A DNA stretch of 59,965 nucleotides. It comes from JANMZR01 sp040385875 (GTDB lineage Bacteria; Bacteroidota; Bacteroidia; Cytophagales; Spirosomataceae). The notes under the pieces are model-generated. The model was not told the origin of the DNA, ran no database searches, and worked only from the letters and a program-made list of their open reading frames with translations. This document shows, piece by piece, positions 43,425 through 51,163 of the stretch. The translations under genes and the position numbers were made by a program. Within the stretch, counting starts at the first letter, position 1. Each line of letters opens with the position of its first letter. Where the stretch lies: positions 1 through 59,965 of the forward strand of contig JAZKGO010000060.1 in assembly GCA_040385875.1 (NCBI GenBank), written 5' to 3'.

Positions 43425-44183
43425 ATGTTAAAAATTGAAAATTTGCATGCATGTATCGGAGAAAAAGAAATTTTGCGAGGCATCAATTTAGAAGTAAAAG
43501 CTGGGGAAGTTCATGCGATAATGGGCCCCAATGGATCTGGAAAAAGTACTTTGGCTTCCGTTTTGGCTGGTCGTGAAACCTACGAAGTGACAGAAGGATC
43601 AATTGAATTTTTTGGGAAAAATCTTTTGGAGTTTTCACCAGAAGAGCGTGCTGCTGAAGGTGTGTTTTTGGCTTTTCAGTATCCAATTGAAATCCCTGGA
43701 GTATCAACTACAAACTTTTTGAAAACGGCTGTAAACGAAATCCGAAAATATAAAGGTGAAGAGCCTTTAGATGCTGTTGCTTTTTTGAAAATGTTCAAAA
43801 GCAAAATGGCTTTTATCAATATGGATCAGTCGCTTTTGAATCGTTCATTAAATGAAGGCTTTTCTGGCGGGGAGAAAAAGAAGAATGAAATATTTCAGAT
43901 GGCCGTTTTGGAGCCTAAATTGGCACTTTTAGATGAAACAGACTCAGGCCTTGACATCGATGCACTAAGAATTGTGGCCGAAGGAGTAAACAAATTGAAA
44001 TCTCCTAATAACGCTACGATTGTGGTGACCCATTATCAACGATTACTGGATTATATCGTACCTGATTATGTGCATGTGTTATACAAAGGAAGGATTGTGA
44101 AATCTGGTACCAAAGAATTGGCTCTAGAATTGGAAGAAAAGGGCTACGACTGGATAAAATCTGAAGTAGATCAATTAGTTTAA
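43425..44183 (+). CDS. sufC: Fe-S assembly ATPase SufC
   Basis: 252-residue ABC-type ATPase of the SUF Fe-S scaffold (SufBC2D). Walker A is GPNGSGKST, the signature motif region is LNEGFSGGEKKKNE, Walker B is LALLDETDSGLDID, and the switch His is in VVTHYQR. No membrane domain, as expected for the soluble SufC. It heads the suf cluster here; sufB, which usually precedes it, is not in the window. sufD follows after 46 nt. Confidence 0.96.
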   Translation: MLKIENLHACIGEKEILRGINLEVKAGEVHAIMGPNGSGKSTLASVLAGRETYEVTEGSIEFFGKNLLEFSPEERAAEGVFLAFQYPIEIPGVSTTNFLKTAVNEIRKYKGEEPLDAVAFLKMFKSKMAFINMDQSLLNRSLNEGFSGGEKKKNEIFQMAVLEPKLALLDETDSGLDIDALRIVAEGVNKLKSPNNATIVVTHYQRLLDYIVPDYVHVLYKGRIVKSGTKELALELEEKGYDWIKSEVDQLV

Positions 44184-44229
44184 AATATTTTATTAGTTTG
44201 GCAATATTATATGCCAATATTGAATATAA

Positions 44230-45546
44230 ATGGAGAATATAAGCTCGTTAAAAAAGCAGTTATTGGTTGATTTTCAGCAATTTGAAATTGGTTTGAATGG
44301 CAACGCCGTTAAGCCCATTCATCAAATTAGAAAGACCGCTTTTGATACTTTTCAACAATTGAATTTCCCTACTATTCGTCATGAAGAATGGAAATATTCT
44401 AATGTAAAATCAATCACTGAAAAGTCGTTTAATTTTAGCGGAAAAACTGATTTTTCAGTTGAGGATTTGGAGCAAATGCCCATTCCAAACTTGGAAGGTA
44501 ACATTATTTATTTCATTAACGGAATTTATAGTTCGGCTCTTTCAAAAATTGTTAGCGATCAATCAGAGCTGATAATATTACCTATCTCGGAAGCAATTAT
44601 TAAATATTCTGCACTAATTACCGAATATTTTAATACCAATACCGATTCGGATATTAATGCATTTTCAGCACTCAATACAGCCTTTACTCAACATGGATTA
44701 TTTGTATATGTACCTGATAACAAAGTAGTTGCACAGCCCGTAATTTTGAGATTTATTACGGATGCCCGTGCTGAAAACATAGGCTTACAGCCAAGAAATC
44801 TTTTTATTATTGGAAAGAATGCCGAACTTCAAATTGCCGAATCTTATCGTACATTGGGTGAAAATGAAGTGTTTACAAATGCCTACTCTGAAATTTTTGT
44901 GAATGAAGAGGCCAATGTGCATTATTATAAGGTTCAAAATGAAACGGATTCGTCCTATCATATTGGCACCACTGCTGTTTTGCAAAAAAGTAAATCAGTA
45001 TTCACCGCCAATACTGTTACTGCTAACGGTGGTTTTGTTAGAAATAACCTCAATATAAAAGTAGACGGCGAATATGCCGAAGCCAATATGTTTGGCTTGT
45101 ATATTCCCAATAATACGCAACATATTGATAATCATACGGTTGTAGATCATATGAAGCCCAATTCTAACTCAAATGAATTTTATAAAGGGGTTCTCAAAGA
45201 TAAATCAACAGGCGTATTTAATGGCAAAATCTTTGTTAGGCAGGATGCCCAGAAAACCAATGCCTTTCAATCATGTAAAAACGTATTGGCTTCAACAGAT
45301 GCCACTATGAATACAAAACCGCAATTGGAAATTTGGGCGGATGATGTAAAATGCTCGCATGGAACTACTACTGGTCAATTAAATGACGATGCACTGTTTT
45401 ATATGCAAGCCCGTGGTATTTCAAAAGCCACTGCCAAATCGCTTTTAATGTTGGCTTTTGCGCAAGAAGTGATAGATAAAATGGAAATTGAATCGATTAA
45501 AGTCTATTTGCAGGGTTTAATTCAGGAGAAAATTTATAATAGTTAA
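44230..45546 (+). CDS. sufD: Fe-S assembly scaffold protein SufD
   Basis: 438 residues with the beta-helix core of SufB/SufD. The N-terminal part has 'TIRHEEWKYSNVKSI', typical of SufD; the C-terminal part has 'DAQKTNAFQSCKNVL', 'KPQLEIWADDVKCSHGTTTG' and 'ARGISKATAKSLLMLAFAQE', with the His in CSHG that coordinates clusters at the SufB-SufD interface. It should form the SufBC2D complex with sufC upstream and a distant sufB. 25 nt later comes a DUF2442 gene. Confidence 0.95.
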   Translation: MENISSLKKQLLVDFQQFEIGLNGNAVKPIHQIRKTAFDTFQQLNFPTIRHEEWKYSNVKSITEKSFNFSGKTDFSVEDLEQMPIPNLEGNIIYFINGIYSSALSKIVSDQSELIILPISEAIIKYSALITEYFNTNTDSDINAFSALNTAFTQHGLFVYVPDNKVVAQPVILRFITDARAENIGLQPRNLFIIGKNAELQIAESYRTLGENEVFTNAYSEIFVNEEANVHYYKVQNETDSSYHIGTTAVLQKSKSVFTANTVTANGGFVRNNLNIKVDGEYAEANMFGLYIPNNTQHIDNHTVVDHMKPNSNSNEFYKGVLKDKSTGVFNGKIFVRQDAQKTNAFQSCKNVLASTDATMNTKPQLEIWADDVKCSHGTTTGQLNDDALFYMQARGISKATAKSLLMLAFAQEVIDKMEIESIKVYLQGLIQEKIYNS

Positions 45547-45571
45547 ATTTGGGCTAATAAAAATTTATATT

Positions 45572-45853
45572 ATGTTTCCAAAACTAATTGATGTAAAAGG
45601 GCTTGAGAATTTCCAGCTTTCATTAAAATATGATGATGGAACAGAAGGAATTGTAGATATTTCTCATCTTAAAAATAAAGGTGTTTTCAAAAAATGGAAC
45701 GATGGAAATCTTTTTTTTAATGTTTACATTGATAGAGAGTCAAATGCAGTTGCCTGGGATAATGATTTAGATATTTGTCCTGATTCTTTATATTTAAAAT
45801 TGAAAGGATTAACATTTGAGGATTGGAAAGAAAAACAATATGCCACAAATTAG
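45572..45853 (+). CDS. DUF2442 family protein (pair with DUF4160)
   Basis: 93 residues. DUF2442 pattern: 'LKYDDGTEGIVDISHLKNKG', 'GVFKKW', 'AVAWDNDLDICPDSLYLKLKG'. The family often sits next to DUF4160 and has been proposed as an antitoxin-like partner, without firm proof. Here it lies between sufD (25 nt upstream) and the DUF4160 gene, which it overlaps by 14 nt. Confidence 0.85.
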   Translation: MFPKLIDVKGLENFQLSLKYDDGTEGIVDISHLKNKGVFKKWNDGNLFFNVYIDRESNAVAWDNDLDICPDSLYLKLKGLTFEDWKEKQYATN

Positions 45854-46100
45854 TCGCTTTTTCGGAATCATCATCTATATGTATTTTGATGATCACAATC
45901 CACCCCATTTCCATGCACATTATGGCGAATTCAAAGCGGTGATAGCTATTAAAGATTTTGCATTGCTAGAAGGAAAGCTGCCAGCTAAAACTTTAGGTTT
46001 GGTGGTCGAGTGGGCGGTTTTACACCAAAATGAGCTTTTTATAAATTGGTCATTAATGGAAAAAGACCAGCCTATGTTGAAAATAGACCCGTTAGAATAA
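45840..46100 (+). CDS. DUF4160 family protein
   Basis: 86 residues from MPQISRF; an upstream in-frame ATG (45816) lies deeper in the DUF2442 gene. Family pattern 'ISRFFGIIIYMYFDDHNPPH', 'FHAHYGEFKAVIAIKD', 'LEGKLPAKTLGLVVEWAVLH' and 'ELFINWSLM' is complete. It overlaps DUF2442 by 14 nt and its TAA stop overlaps the sufS ATG by one base (TAATG), so it is translationally linked to both. Proposed to be toxin-like in this gene pair; function untested. Confidence 0.87.
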   Translation: MPQISRFFGIIIYMYFDDHNPPHFHAHYGEFKAVIAIKDFALLEGKLPAKTLGLVVEWAVLHQNELFINWSLMEKDQPMLKIDPLE

Positions 46101-47317
46101 TGATTGATATTCAGAAAATTAGAGCTGATTTTCCTATTCTTGACCAAACCATCAATGGCAAGCAATTAGTCTATTTTGACAATGCTGCCACCACTCAAAA
46201 ACCAACCCAGGTGATTGAGGCGATTGCGCATTATTATAATTTTGATAATGCAAATATCCATAGAGGGATTCATACCTTAGCGGAACGTGCCACCCGTGAT
46301 TTTGAAGCCTCTCGTGTGGCCATTAAAGAATTTTTAAATGCTGGGAGTACCGAAGAAATCATTTTTACCTCTGGTACTACCCAAGGTATCAACTTGGTAG
46401 CCAGCACTTTCGGTAGAAAATTCATTCATAAAGGAGAAGATATTATCATTTCAGGACTGGAGCATCATTCCAATATTGTACCATGGCAGATGTTATGTGA
46501 GGAGAAAGGTATCAACCTTAAAGTAATTCCAGTTTTGGATTCGGGTGAGCTAGATTTAGAAGCTTATGAAAAACTGCTTTCGGAAAACACTAAGTTGGTT
46601 TCCTTTAACCATGTTTCCAATTCATTGGGTACCATCAATCCTGTCAAAAAAATGATTGCAATGGCTCATCAGTATGGAGCCAAAGTATTAGTGGATGGTG
46701 CACAAGCAACTTCCCATTTCAATATAGATGTGCAAGATTTGGATGTGGATTTTTATGCTTTTTCAGCACATAAATTGTATGGCCCAACAGGAATGGGGGT
46801 TTTGTATGGCAAAAAAGCCCTTTTAGAAGTCATGCCACCCTATATGGGAGGGGGTGAAATGATTAAAGAGGTTACTTTTGAAAAGACTACATATAATGAC
46901 CTGCCCTATAAATTTGAAGCAGGTACACCTAATATTGCAGATGTAGTTGCGCTTAAAACAGCATTGGAATATACAGATAACTTGGGTAGGAATAATATTG
47001 CTACTCATGAGAAAATGCTACTTAATTATGCAACTGAGCAATTATTGCAAATTGAAGGTTTAAAAATAATCGGTACAGCCAAAGAAAAAGTATCTGTAAT
47101 TAGCTTTGTTATTGAAGGCATTCATCATCAAGATATTGGCGTATTACTTGATAATCAAGGTATTGCAGTAAGGACTGGCCATCATTGTACGCAGCCATTG
47201 ATGCAACGATTTAATATTTTAGGAACTACAAGAGCTTCTTTTGCTGTTTATAATACAATTGAGGAAGTGGATAGAATGGTAGTGGGTTTGCGAAGGGCAA
47301 TAAAAATGTTAAAATAA
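46100..47317 (+). CDS. sufS: Cysteine desulfurase SufS
   Basis: 405-residue PLP enzyme, group II cysteine desulfurase, supplying sulfur for Fe-S clusters. PLP lysine is K225 in FSAHKLYGPTG; the persulfide-carrying cysteine is C363 in RTGHHCTQPL; other blocks are 'LVYFDNAATTQKP' and 'GLEHHSNIVPWQ'. The in-frame ATG at 46046 lies inside DUF4160, and MIDIQKIR fits the family. Works with SufE, encoded 96 nt downstream. Confidence 0.96.
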   Translation: MIDIQKIRADFPILDQTINGKQLVYFDNAATTQKPTQVIEAIAHYYNFDNANIHRGIHTLAERATRDFEASRVAIKEFLNAGSTEEIIFTSGTTQGINLVASTFGRKFIHKGEDIIISGLEHHSNIVPWQMLCEEKGINLKVIPVLDSGELDLEAYEKLLSENTKLVSFNHVSNSLGTINPVKKMIAMAHQYGAKVLVDGAQATSHFNIDVQDLDVDFYAFSAHKLYGPTGMGVLYGKKALLEVMPPYMGGGEMIKEVTFEKTTYNDLPYKFEAGTPNIADVVALKTALEYTDNLGRNNIATHEKMLLNYATEQLLQIEGLKIIGTAKEKVSVISFVIEGIHHQDIGVLLDNQGIAVRTGHHCTQPLMQRFNILGTTRASFAVYNTIEEVDRMVVGLRRAIKMLK

Positions 47318-47413
47318 TAGCCTCATTAAAGTTTAAAAAATAATATAAAAAGTAGAACAGATAAATGTAAAAGTGGCTTACATTTAAAATTTATATTCAA
47401 AAATAAAAATTGA

Positions 47414-47830
47414 ATGACAATTGATGAGATACAGAATGAAATAATTGAGGAGTTTGAGCTTTTTGATGATTGGGCAGATAAATATGAATATATTATTGAT
47501 TTAGGAAAAAAACTGAAACCGTTTCCTGAATCAGAAAAAACAGAAGAAAATATTATAAAAGGTTGCCAAAGTAGAGTATGGTTGAATGCAAAAAAAGAAG
47601 GAGAAAACTTGATTTTTGTGGCTGATTCTGAGGCCATTATAGTAAAAGGATTGGTAGCAATTTTAGTGAGAATTTTATCCAACCAAAAGCCAAAAGACAT
47701 TGCCAATGCTGATTTATATTTTATTGATAGAATAGGAATGACCTCACATTTGGCACAAACTAGGTCTAATGGATTGGCTAGTATGGTAAAAAAAATGAAA
47801 GAGGCGGCTGTTTTTGAATTAAATAATTAA
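47414..47830 (+). CDS. sufE: Sulfur acceptor SufE
   Basis: 138 residues; accepts the persulfide from SufS on Cys51 (IIKGCQSRVWL) and passes it to the SufBC2D scaffold. Other family blocks: 'FELFDDWADKYEYIIDLGKK' and 'SHLAQTRSNGLASMVKKMK'. A 96-nt spacer separates it from sufS and carries an 8-bp inverted repeat (47363-47385, AAATGTAA / TTACATTT). Confidence 0.95.
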   Translation: MTIDEIQNEIIEEFELFDDWADKYEYIIDLGKKLKPFPESEKTEENIIKGCQSRVWLNAKKEGENLIFVADSEAIIVKGLVAILVRILSNQKPKDIANADLYFIDRIGMTSHLAQTRSNGLASMVKKMKEAAVFELNN

Positions 47831-47833
47831 AAA

Positions 47834-48184
47834 ATGGAAGAAACAGAAAACTTAGCAACAGAAAAACCTGTTCTTAGTGAGAATGAGCTAAAAGAACTGG
47901 TAGTAAAAGCCATAAAAGAGGTATATGACCCAGAAATACCTGTGGACGTATACGAATTAGGTCTGATTTATGAAATTAAGGTGTTTCCTGTAAATAATGT
48001 GTATGTTTTGATGACCTTGACCTCACCTTCATGTCCGTCAGCTGAATCGATACCCTCAGAAGTGGAACAAAAAATAAGAGAGATTGAAGGAGTTTCAGAA
48101 GTAAGTATTGAGCTCACTTTTGATCCGCCTTATTCGCAAGATATGATGAGCGAAGTGGCCAAATTGGAATTGGGGTTTATGTAA
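47834..48184 (+). CDS. sufT: SUF-associated DUF59/MIP18-family protein (SufT-like)
   Basis: 116 residues of the DUF59/MIP18 domain: 'KAIKEVYDPEIPVDVYELGL', 'MTLTSPSCPSAESIPSEVEQ' with its conserved Cys, and 'VELTFDPPYSQDMMSE'-like end. SufT proteins help Fe-S maturation. It is 3 nt after sufE, so co-transcribed. Confidence 0.88.
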   Translation: MEETENLATEKPVLSENELKELVVKAIKEVYDPEIPVDVYELGLIYEIKVFPVNNVYVLMTLTSPSCPSAESIPSEVEQKIREIEGVSEVSIELTFDPPYSQDMMSEVAKLELGFM

Positions 48185-48187
48185 TCA

Positions 48188-48340
48188 ATAGGCAAATAGG
48201 CAATAGGCAAGGAGGCAAAGAGTAAAAAAAAGTGAAAAGTAGAAATTATTTTAAGTATAAATTTGTTAAAAATTTAAGTATGTAGTTTTGGAATAAATTT
48301 TCATTCCGAAATCCGAAATCAAAAATCGTAAATCAAAATC
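48188..48340. repeat. Degenerate short repeats between sufT and bacilliredoxin
   Basis: Two arrays: about 3.5 copies of an ATAGGCAA-like unit (48188-48218), and a row of AAATC-ending heptamer-like units (48306-48340) running up to the next start codon. Possible remnant of a dispersed intergenic repeat; not a CRISPR. Confidence 0.5.
48263..48290 (+). promoter_or_regulatory. Bacteroidota-type promoter of the bacilliredoxin gene
   Basis: TTG (48263-48265), 17 nt, TAGTTTTG (48283-48290). It sits 50 nt before the ATG, so the redoxin gene may be transcribed separately from suf. A second -7-like TAAATTTG overlaps the TTG (48258-48265). Confidence 0.5.
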
Positions 48341-48754
48341 ATGTATCCAGAACATTTAGTAGCTCCAATGAGAGCAGATATCGTAGAAGGTGGTTTCAAA
48401 GAATTGAAAACACCGACAGAAGTTGAATCAAGTTTGGCTGAAAAAGGCACAACTTTAGTTTTTATTAACTCAGTTTGTGGCTGTTCGGCACGCACGGCAC
48501 GCCCAGGTGTGAAAGAAGCCGTTTGGAATTCTGAGAAAAAGCCAGACCATCTGGTTACTGTTTTCGCAGGGGTAGATCAGGAAGCTACTCAAACTGTTCG
48601 TGAACACCATTTGCCATATCCACCTTCATCGCCATCAATTGCGCTTTTTAAAGACGGTGAACTGATCCATTTTGTGGAGCGTCATCATATTGAAGGTCGT
48701 TCAGCTGAGATAATTGCCAACCATTTGGAAGGTGTATTTGAGGAGTATTGCTAG
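48341..48754 (+). CDS. BrxA/BrxB family bacilliredoxin (YphP/YqiW, DUF1094)
   Basis: 137 residues with the CGC active site (FINSVCGCSARTARPG, Cys46 and Cys48) of the YphP/YqiW family, which removes bacillithiol from mixed disulfides. The 'HLPYPPSSPSIALFKDGELI' and 'EGRSAEIIANHLEGVF' blocks are typical. Its position behind suf links it to Fe-S biogenesis and redox defence; the family occurs together with bacillithiol in Bacteroidota. It has its own promoter and terminator. Confidence 0.9.
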   Translation: MYPEHLVAPMRADIVEGGFKELKTPTEVESSLAEKGTTLVFINSVCGCSARTARPGVKEAVWNSEKKPDHLVTVFAGVDQEATQTVREHHLPYPPSSPSIALFKDGELIHFVERHHIEGRSAEIIANHLEGVFEEYC

Positions 48755-48770
48755 TCAAAAATAAGTTTTA

Positions 48771-48808
48771 AAAAAAGCACCATTCTGTTCTCAGATTGGT
48801 GCTTTTTT
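48771..48808 (+). terminator. Terminator of the bacilliredoxin gene
   Basis: Stem AAAAAAGCACCA / TGGTGCTTTTTT (12 bp) with a 14-nt loop; A-run on one side and T-run on the other, so it can act in both directions between convergent genes. Confidence 0.88.
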
Positions 48809-48828
48809 ATGGTTTCCATAAATATTCT

Positions 48829-49512
48829 CTACCTAATTTGCCTTTCTAAAACTGCATTTTCAAGAAAATCGACCTGATTCCAACTAGGAGAATCTTGGAG
48901 ATTTTTTCCAGAACAATCCATTGCGGCTAAGCTAGCATATTTGTTTTCCTTTTGGTCTATAGCCGTATATAATCCATAATACAGAGTTTGATTCTGATAT
49001 TTATATTGGTAAATTGCTGATTTCCAGGCATATTTATCTAGAAGTGTGTTCAAATTTTGAAAATAGACAATATCTTTAAGCGGAGTCAATGTGCCACAAG
49101 TTCCTGCTGTTTCAATCGGTATTCGCTTGTCTTTTTTCCATATTTTCTTTTCAAATTTTACCGAACTAAAAAACTCTTCATAATTTGATTTTACATAAAA
49201 CTCACCAATATCACGTCCGTTACAATTGATAATCTGGGCATTCTTGATAAAGTGGTAATTTAAAATCGGTGATCCATTGGTGACCACAAAAAAATACTCC
49301 TTTAATTTGGTAGAAGCGTCCACTCGGCTCACCAAATTGATTGAACAGCTATCCATATTATGCTTTTCTTCCAAATAAACAATACGTTTAAGGGTTGAAT
49401 TGGTTTCTAGTGGATTCAGAATGCAAGGGTCGATCTCTTCCTCTTTTTTACAAGCAAATAAGCCTAAACAAAATGTGAGGTAGCAAAGGTTTCTAAATAA
49501 TTTTTTCATCAA
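48829..49512 (-). CDS. Predicted lipoprotein of unknown function
   Basis: 227 residues. N-terminal lipoprotein signal with the lipobox FACKKE (Cys in LGLFACKK) and a charged N-terminus (MMKKLFRN); the mature part has several cysteines and aromatic residues (ETAGTCGTLTPLKDIVYF) and no recognised domain. It is probably exported and anchored by lipid. It diverges from the SDR gene. Start at the second Met (49509) is equally possible. Confidence 0.65.
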   Translation of the reverse strand: MMKKLFRNLCYLTFCLGLFACKKEEEIDPCILNPLETNSTLKRIVYLEEKHNMDSCSINLVSRVDASTKLKEYFFVVTNGSPILNYHFIKNAQIINCNGRDIGEFYVKSNYEEFFSSVKFEKKIWKKDKRIPIETAGTCGTLTPLKDIVYFQNLNTLLDKYAWKSAIYQYKYQNQTLYYGLYTAIDQKENKYASLAAMDCSGKNLQDSPSWNQVDFLENAVLERQIR

Positions 49513-49572
49513 GTATAAATATATATTAATAAGGTCTTAAATTGTAATTTTATTGCAAAAAATACAATCTAT

Positions 49573-50057
49573 ATGGCAACTATTGCTTTGATTACAGGTG
49601 CATCGTCGGGTATTGGGCGTGCAGTGGCTTATGAATTTAGTAAAAATGGGATCGATTTAATCCTATGCGGTCGTCGGTTGGATCGTCTCACTGAGCTACA
49701 GGAAGAAATTGGCGAATCAGTGAATACTTACATTTTAACTTTCGATGTAAGAGTCAAAGAAGAAGTTTTTACAGCCATAGACTCCTTGCCCGAAGATTGG
49801 AAATCCATTGATATTTTGGTAAATAATGCAGGTAATGCCCATGGATTAGGCCCAATTCAAGACGGCGATACGGAAGATTGGGATAATATGATGGATGGAA
49901 ATGTGAAGGGACTTTTATATGTTTCAAAAGCCGTAATGCCTTTTATGATTGCCAGAAAGCAAGGGCATATATTTAATTTATCGTCGGTGGCAGGCAAGCA
50001 AACTTATCCCAATGGCAATGTTTATTGTGCGTCAAAGGCGGCTGTTGAGGCACTTTC
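49573..50057 (+). CDS. SDR family oxidoreductase, YdfG-like (3' end lost in gap)
   Basis: First 161 residues of a short-chain dehydrogenase: TGASSGIGRAVAYEF (dinucleotide site), NNAGNAHGLGPI, and the active-site 'YCASKAAVEAL' with YxxxK. Similar to YdfG-like 3-hydroxy acid dehydrogenases. A normal member has about 250 residues, so some 90 residues should be in the gap; the short frames after the gap cannot be assigned with certainty. Confidence 0.85.
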
Positions 50058-50157
50058 NNNNNNNNNNNNNNNNNNNNNNNNNNNNNNNNNNNNNNNNNNN
50101 NNNNNNNNNNNNNNNNNNNNNNNNNNNNNNNNNNNNNNNNNNNNNNNNNNNNNNNNN
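50058..50157. other. Assembly gap (100 N)
   Basis: Exactly 100 N within the SDR gene; about 270 nt of coding sequence would be expected. Confidence 1.
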
Positions 50158-50191
50158 TATTGAAAAAGAGTAGATTATAACCTCTAAAACC

Positions 50192-51163
50192 ATGATAAAA
50201 TATCTAGACATTTTAAATGTTCTCAAAGAGAATGAAATAATTTCTGCTGAATTAGCCTCAAAAATTGAATCGTACGAACAGAGTAAGCCTTTTTCAATTC
50301 ATTGGGAATTAAGATCTTTACTTTATTTAGGAATCACCCTATTCACCACAGGTTTAGGCGTACTCATTTATAAAAATATCAATACGATAGGCCATGATGT
50401 GCTCATTGTATTAATAGCTTTATTATGTTTATTCTGTTTTTATTATGCGGTCAAAACCATCCATTCATTTACTTGGGAGGAAGTTTCGAATTCCAATAAT
50501 TTGAGCGATTTTTCCTTATTAGGTGGCTGCCTTACCTTTTTAATGTTGGAAGCGTATCTGCAATATCAATATAATTTATTTGGAGAGCGATACGGAATGG
50601 CCACATTAATCCCTTCTATTTTGTTTTTTTATTGTGCCTATCGTTTTGACCATAGGGGGGTGCTTTCAATGGCCATTACAGCTTTGGCTTCATGGGTGGG
50701 AGTCACTATTGCACCTGTTGACCTTTGGAAAAGCAACAATTTTAATACTCAGTCTTTAATTTTAACTGCCTTAGCCTTAGGTTGTTTGTTGGTTTTTGTG
50801 GGTTGGTTTTCAGAAAAACAGAACAAAAAAATCCATTTTGCTTTTACCTATTTATTTTTAGGAGGGAATTTGGCATTTACCTCAGCATTAGTGGGGCTTT
50901 TTTCTTTCGATTTTAAAATTGTATATTTCCTAATAGTTGGCGTATTGTCTTATCTATCAGTCAATTATGCCCGATTGAAGTTATCCTATGTATTTCTTCT
51001 AATGGGTGTCGTTTATGGTTATATAGCCTTTACCTATGGCTTTTTTAAAGTGGTGCCCTCGGATTTAGATTTCATCCTTTACCAAATTTATTTTTTAGCA
51101 ACTGCGGGGGGTATCATTTATTTTTTAAATAACATCAAAAGAATTTTAGGAATAAAAAAATGA
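50192..51163 (+). CDS. DUF2157-like integral membrane protein
   Basis: 323 residues, eight to nine membrane spans after a soluble helical N-terminus (about 1-45: LDILNVLKENEIISAELASK, as in DUF2157). Between spans 2 and 3 lies a short loop rich in Ser/Asn. No catalytic motif is seen. It overlaps the next gene by 4 nt (ATGA), so the two are translated together and may form a complex. Function unknown. Confidence 0.7.
   Translation: MIKYLDILNVLKENEIISAELASKIESYEQSKPFSIHWELRSLLYLGITLFTTGLGVLIYKNINTIGHDVLIVLIALLCLFCFYYAVKTIHSFTWEEVSNSNNLSDFSLLGGCLTFLMLEAYLQYQYNLFGERYGMATLIPSILFFYCAYRFDHRGVLSMAITALASWVGVTIAPVDLWKSNNFNTQSLILTALALGCLLVFVGWFSEKQNKKIHFAFTYLFLGGNLAFTSALVGLFSFDFKIVYFLIVGVLSYLSVNYARLKLSYVFLLMGVVYGYIAFTYGFFKVVPSDLDFILYQIYFLATAGGIIYFLNNIKRILGIKK

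Noticed and set aside
48188..48340. CRISPR array
   Set aside because: Units are 7-8 nt, degenerate, with no spacers and no cas genes nearby.
49949..50173. Second frame running across the SDR gap
   Set aside because: Out of frame with the clear SDR sequence and dependent on the N count.
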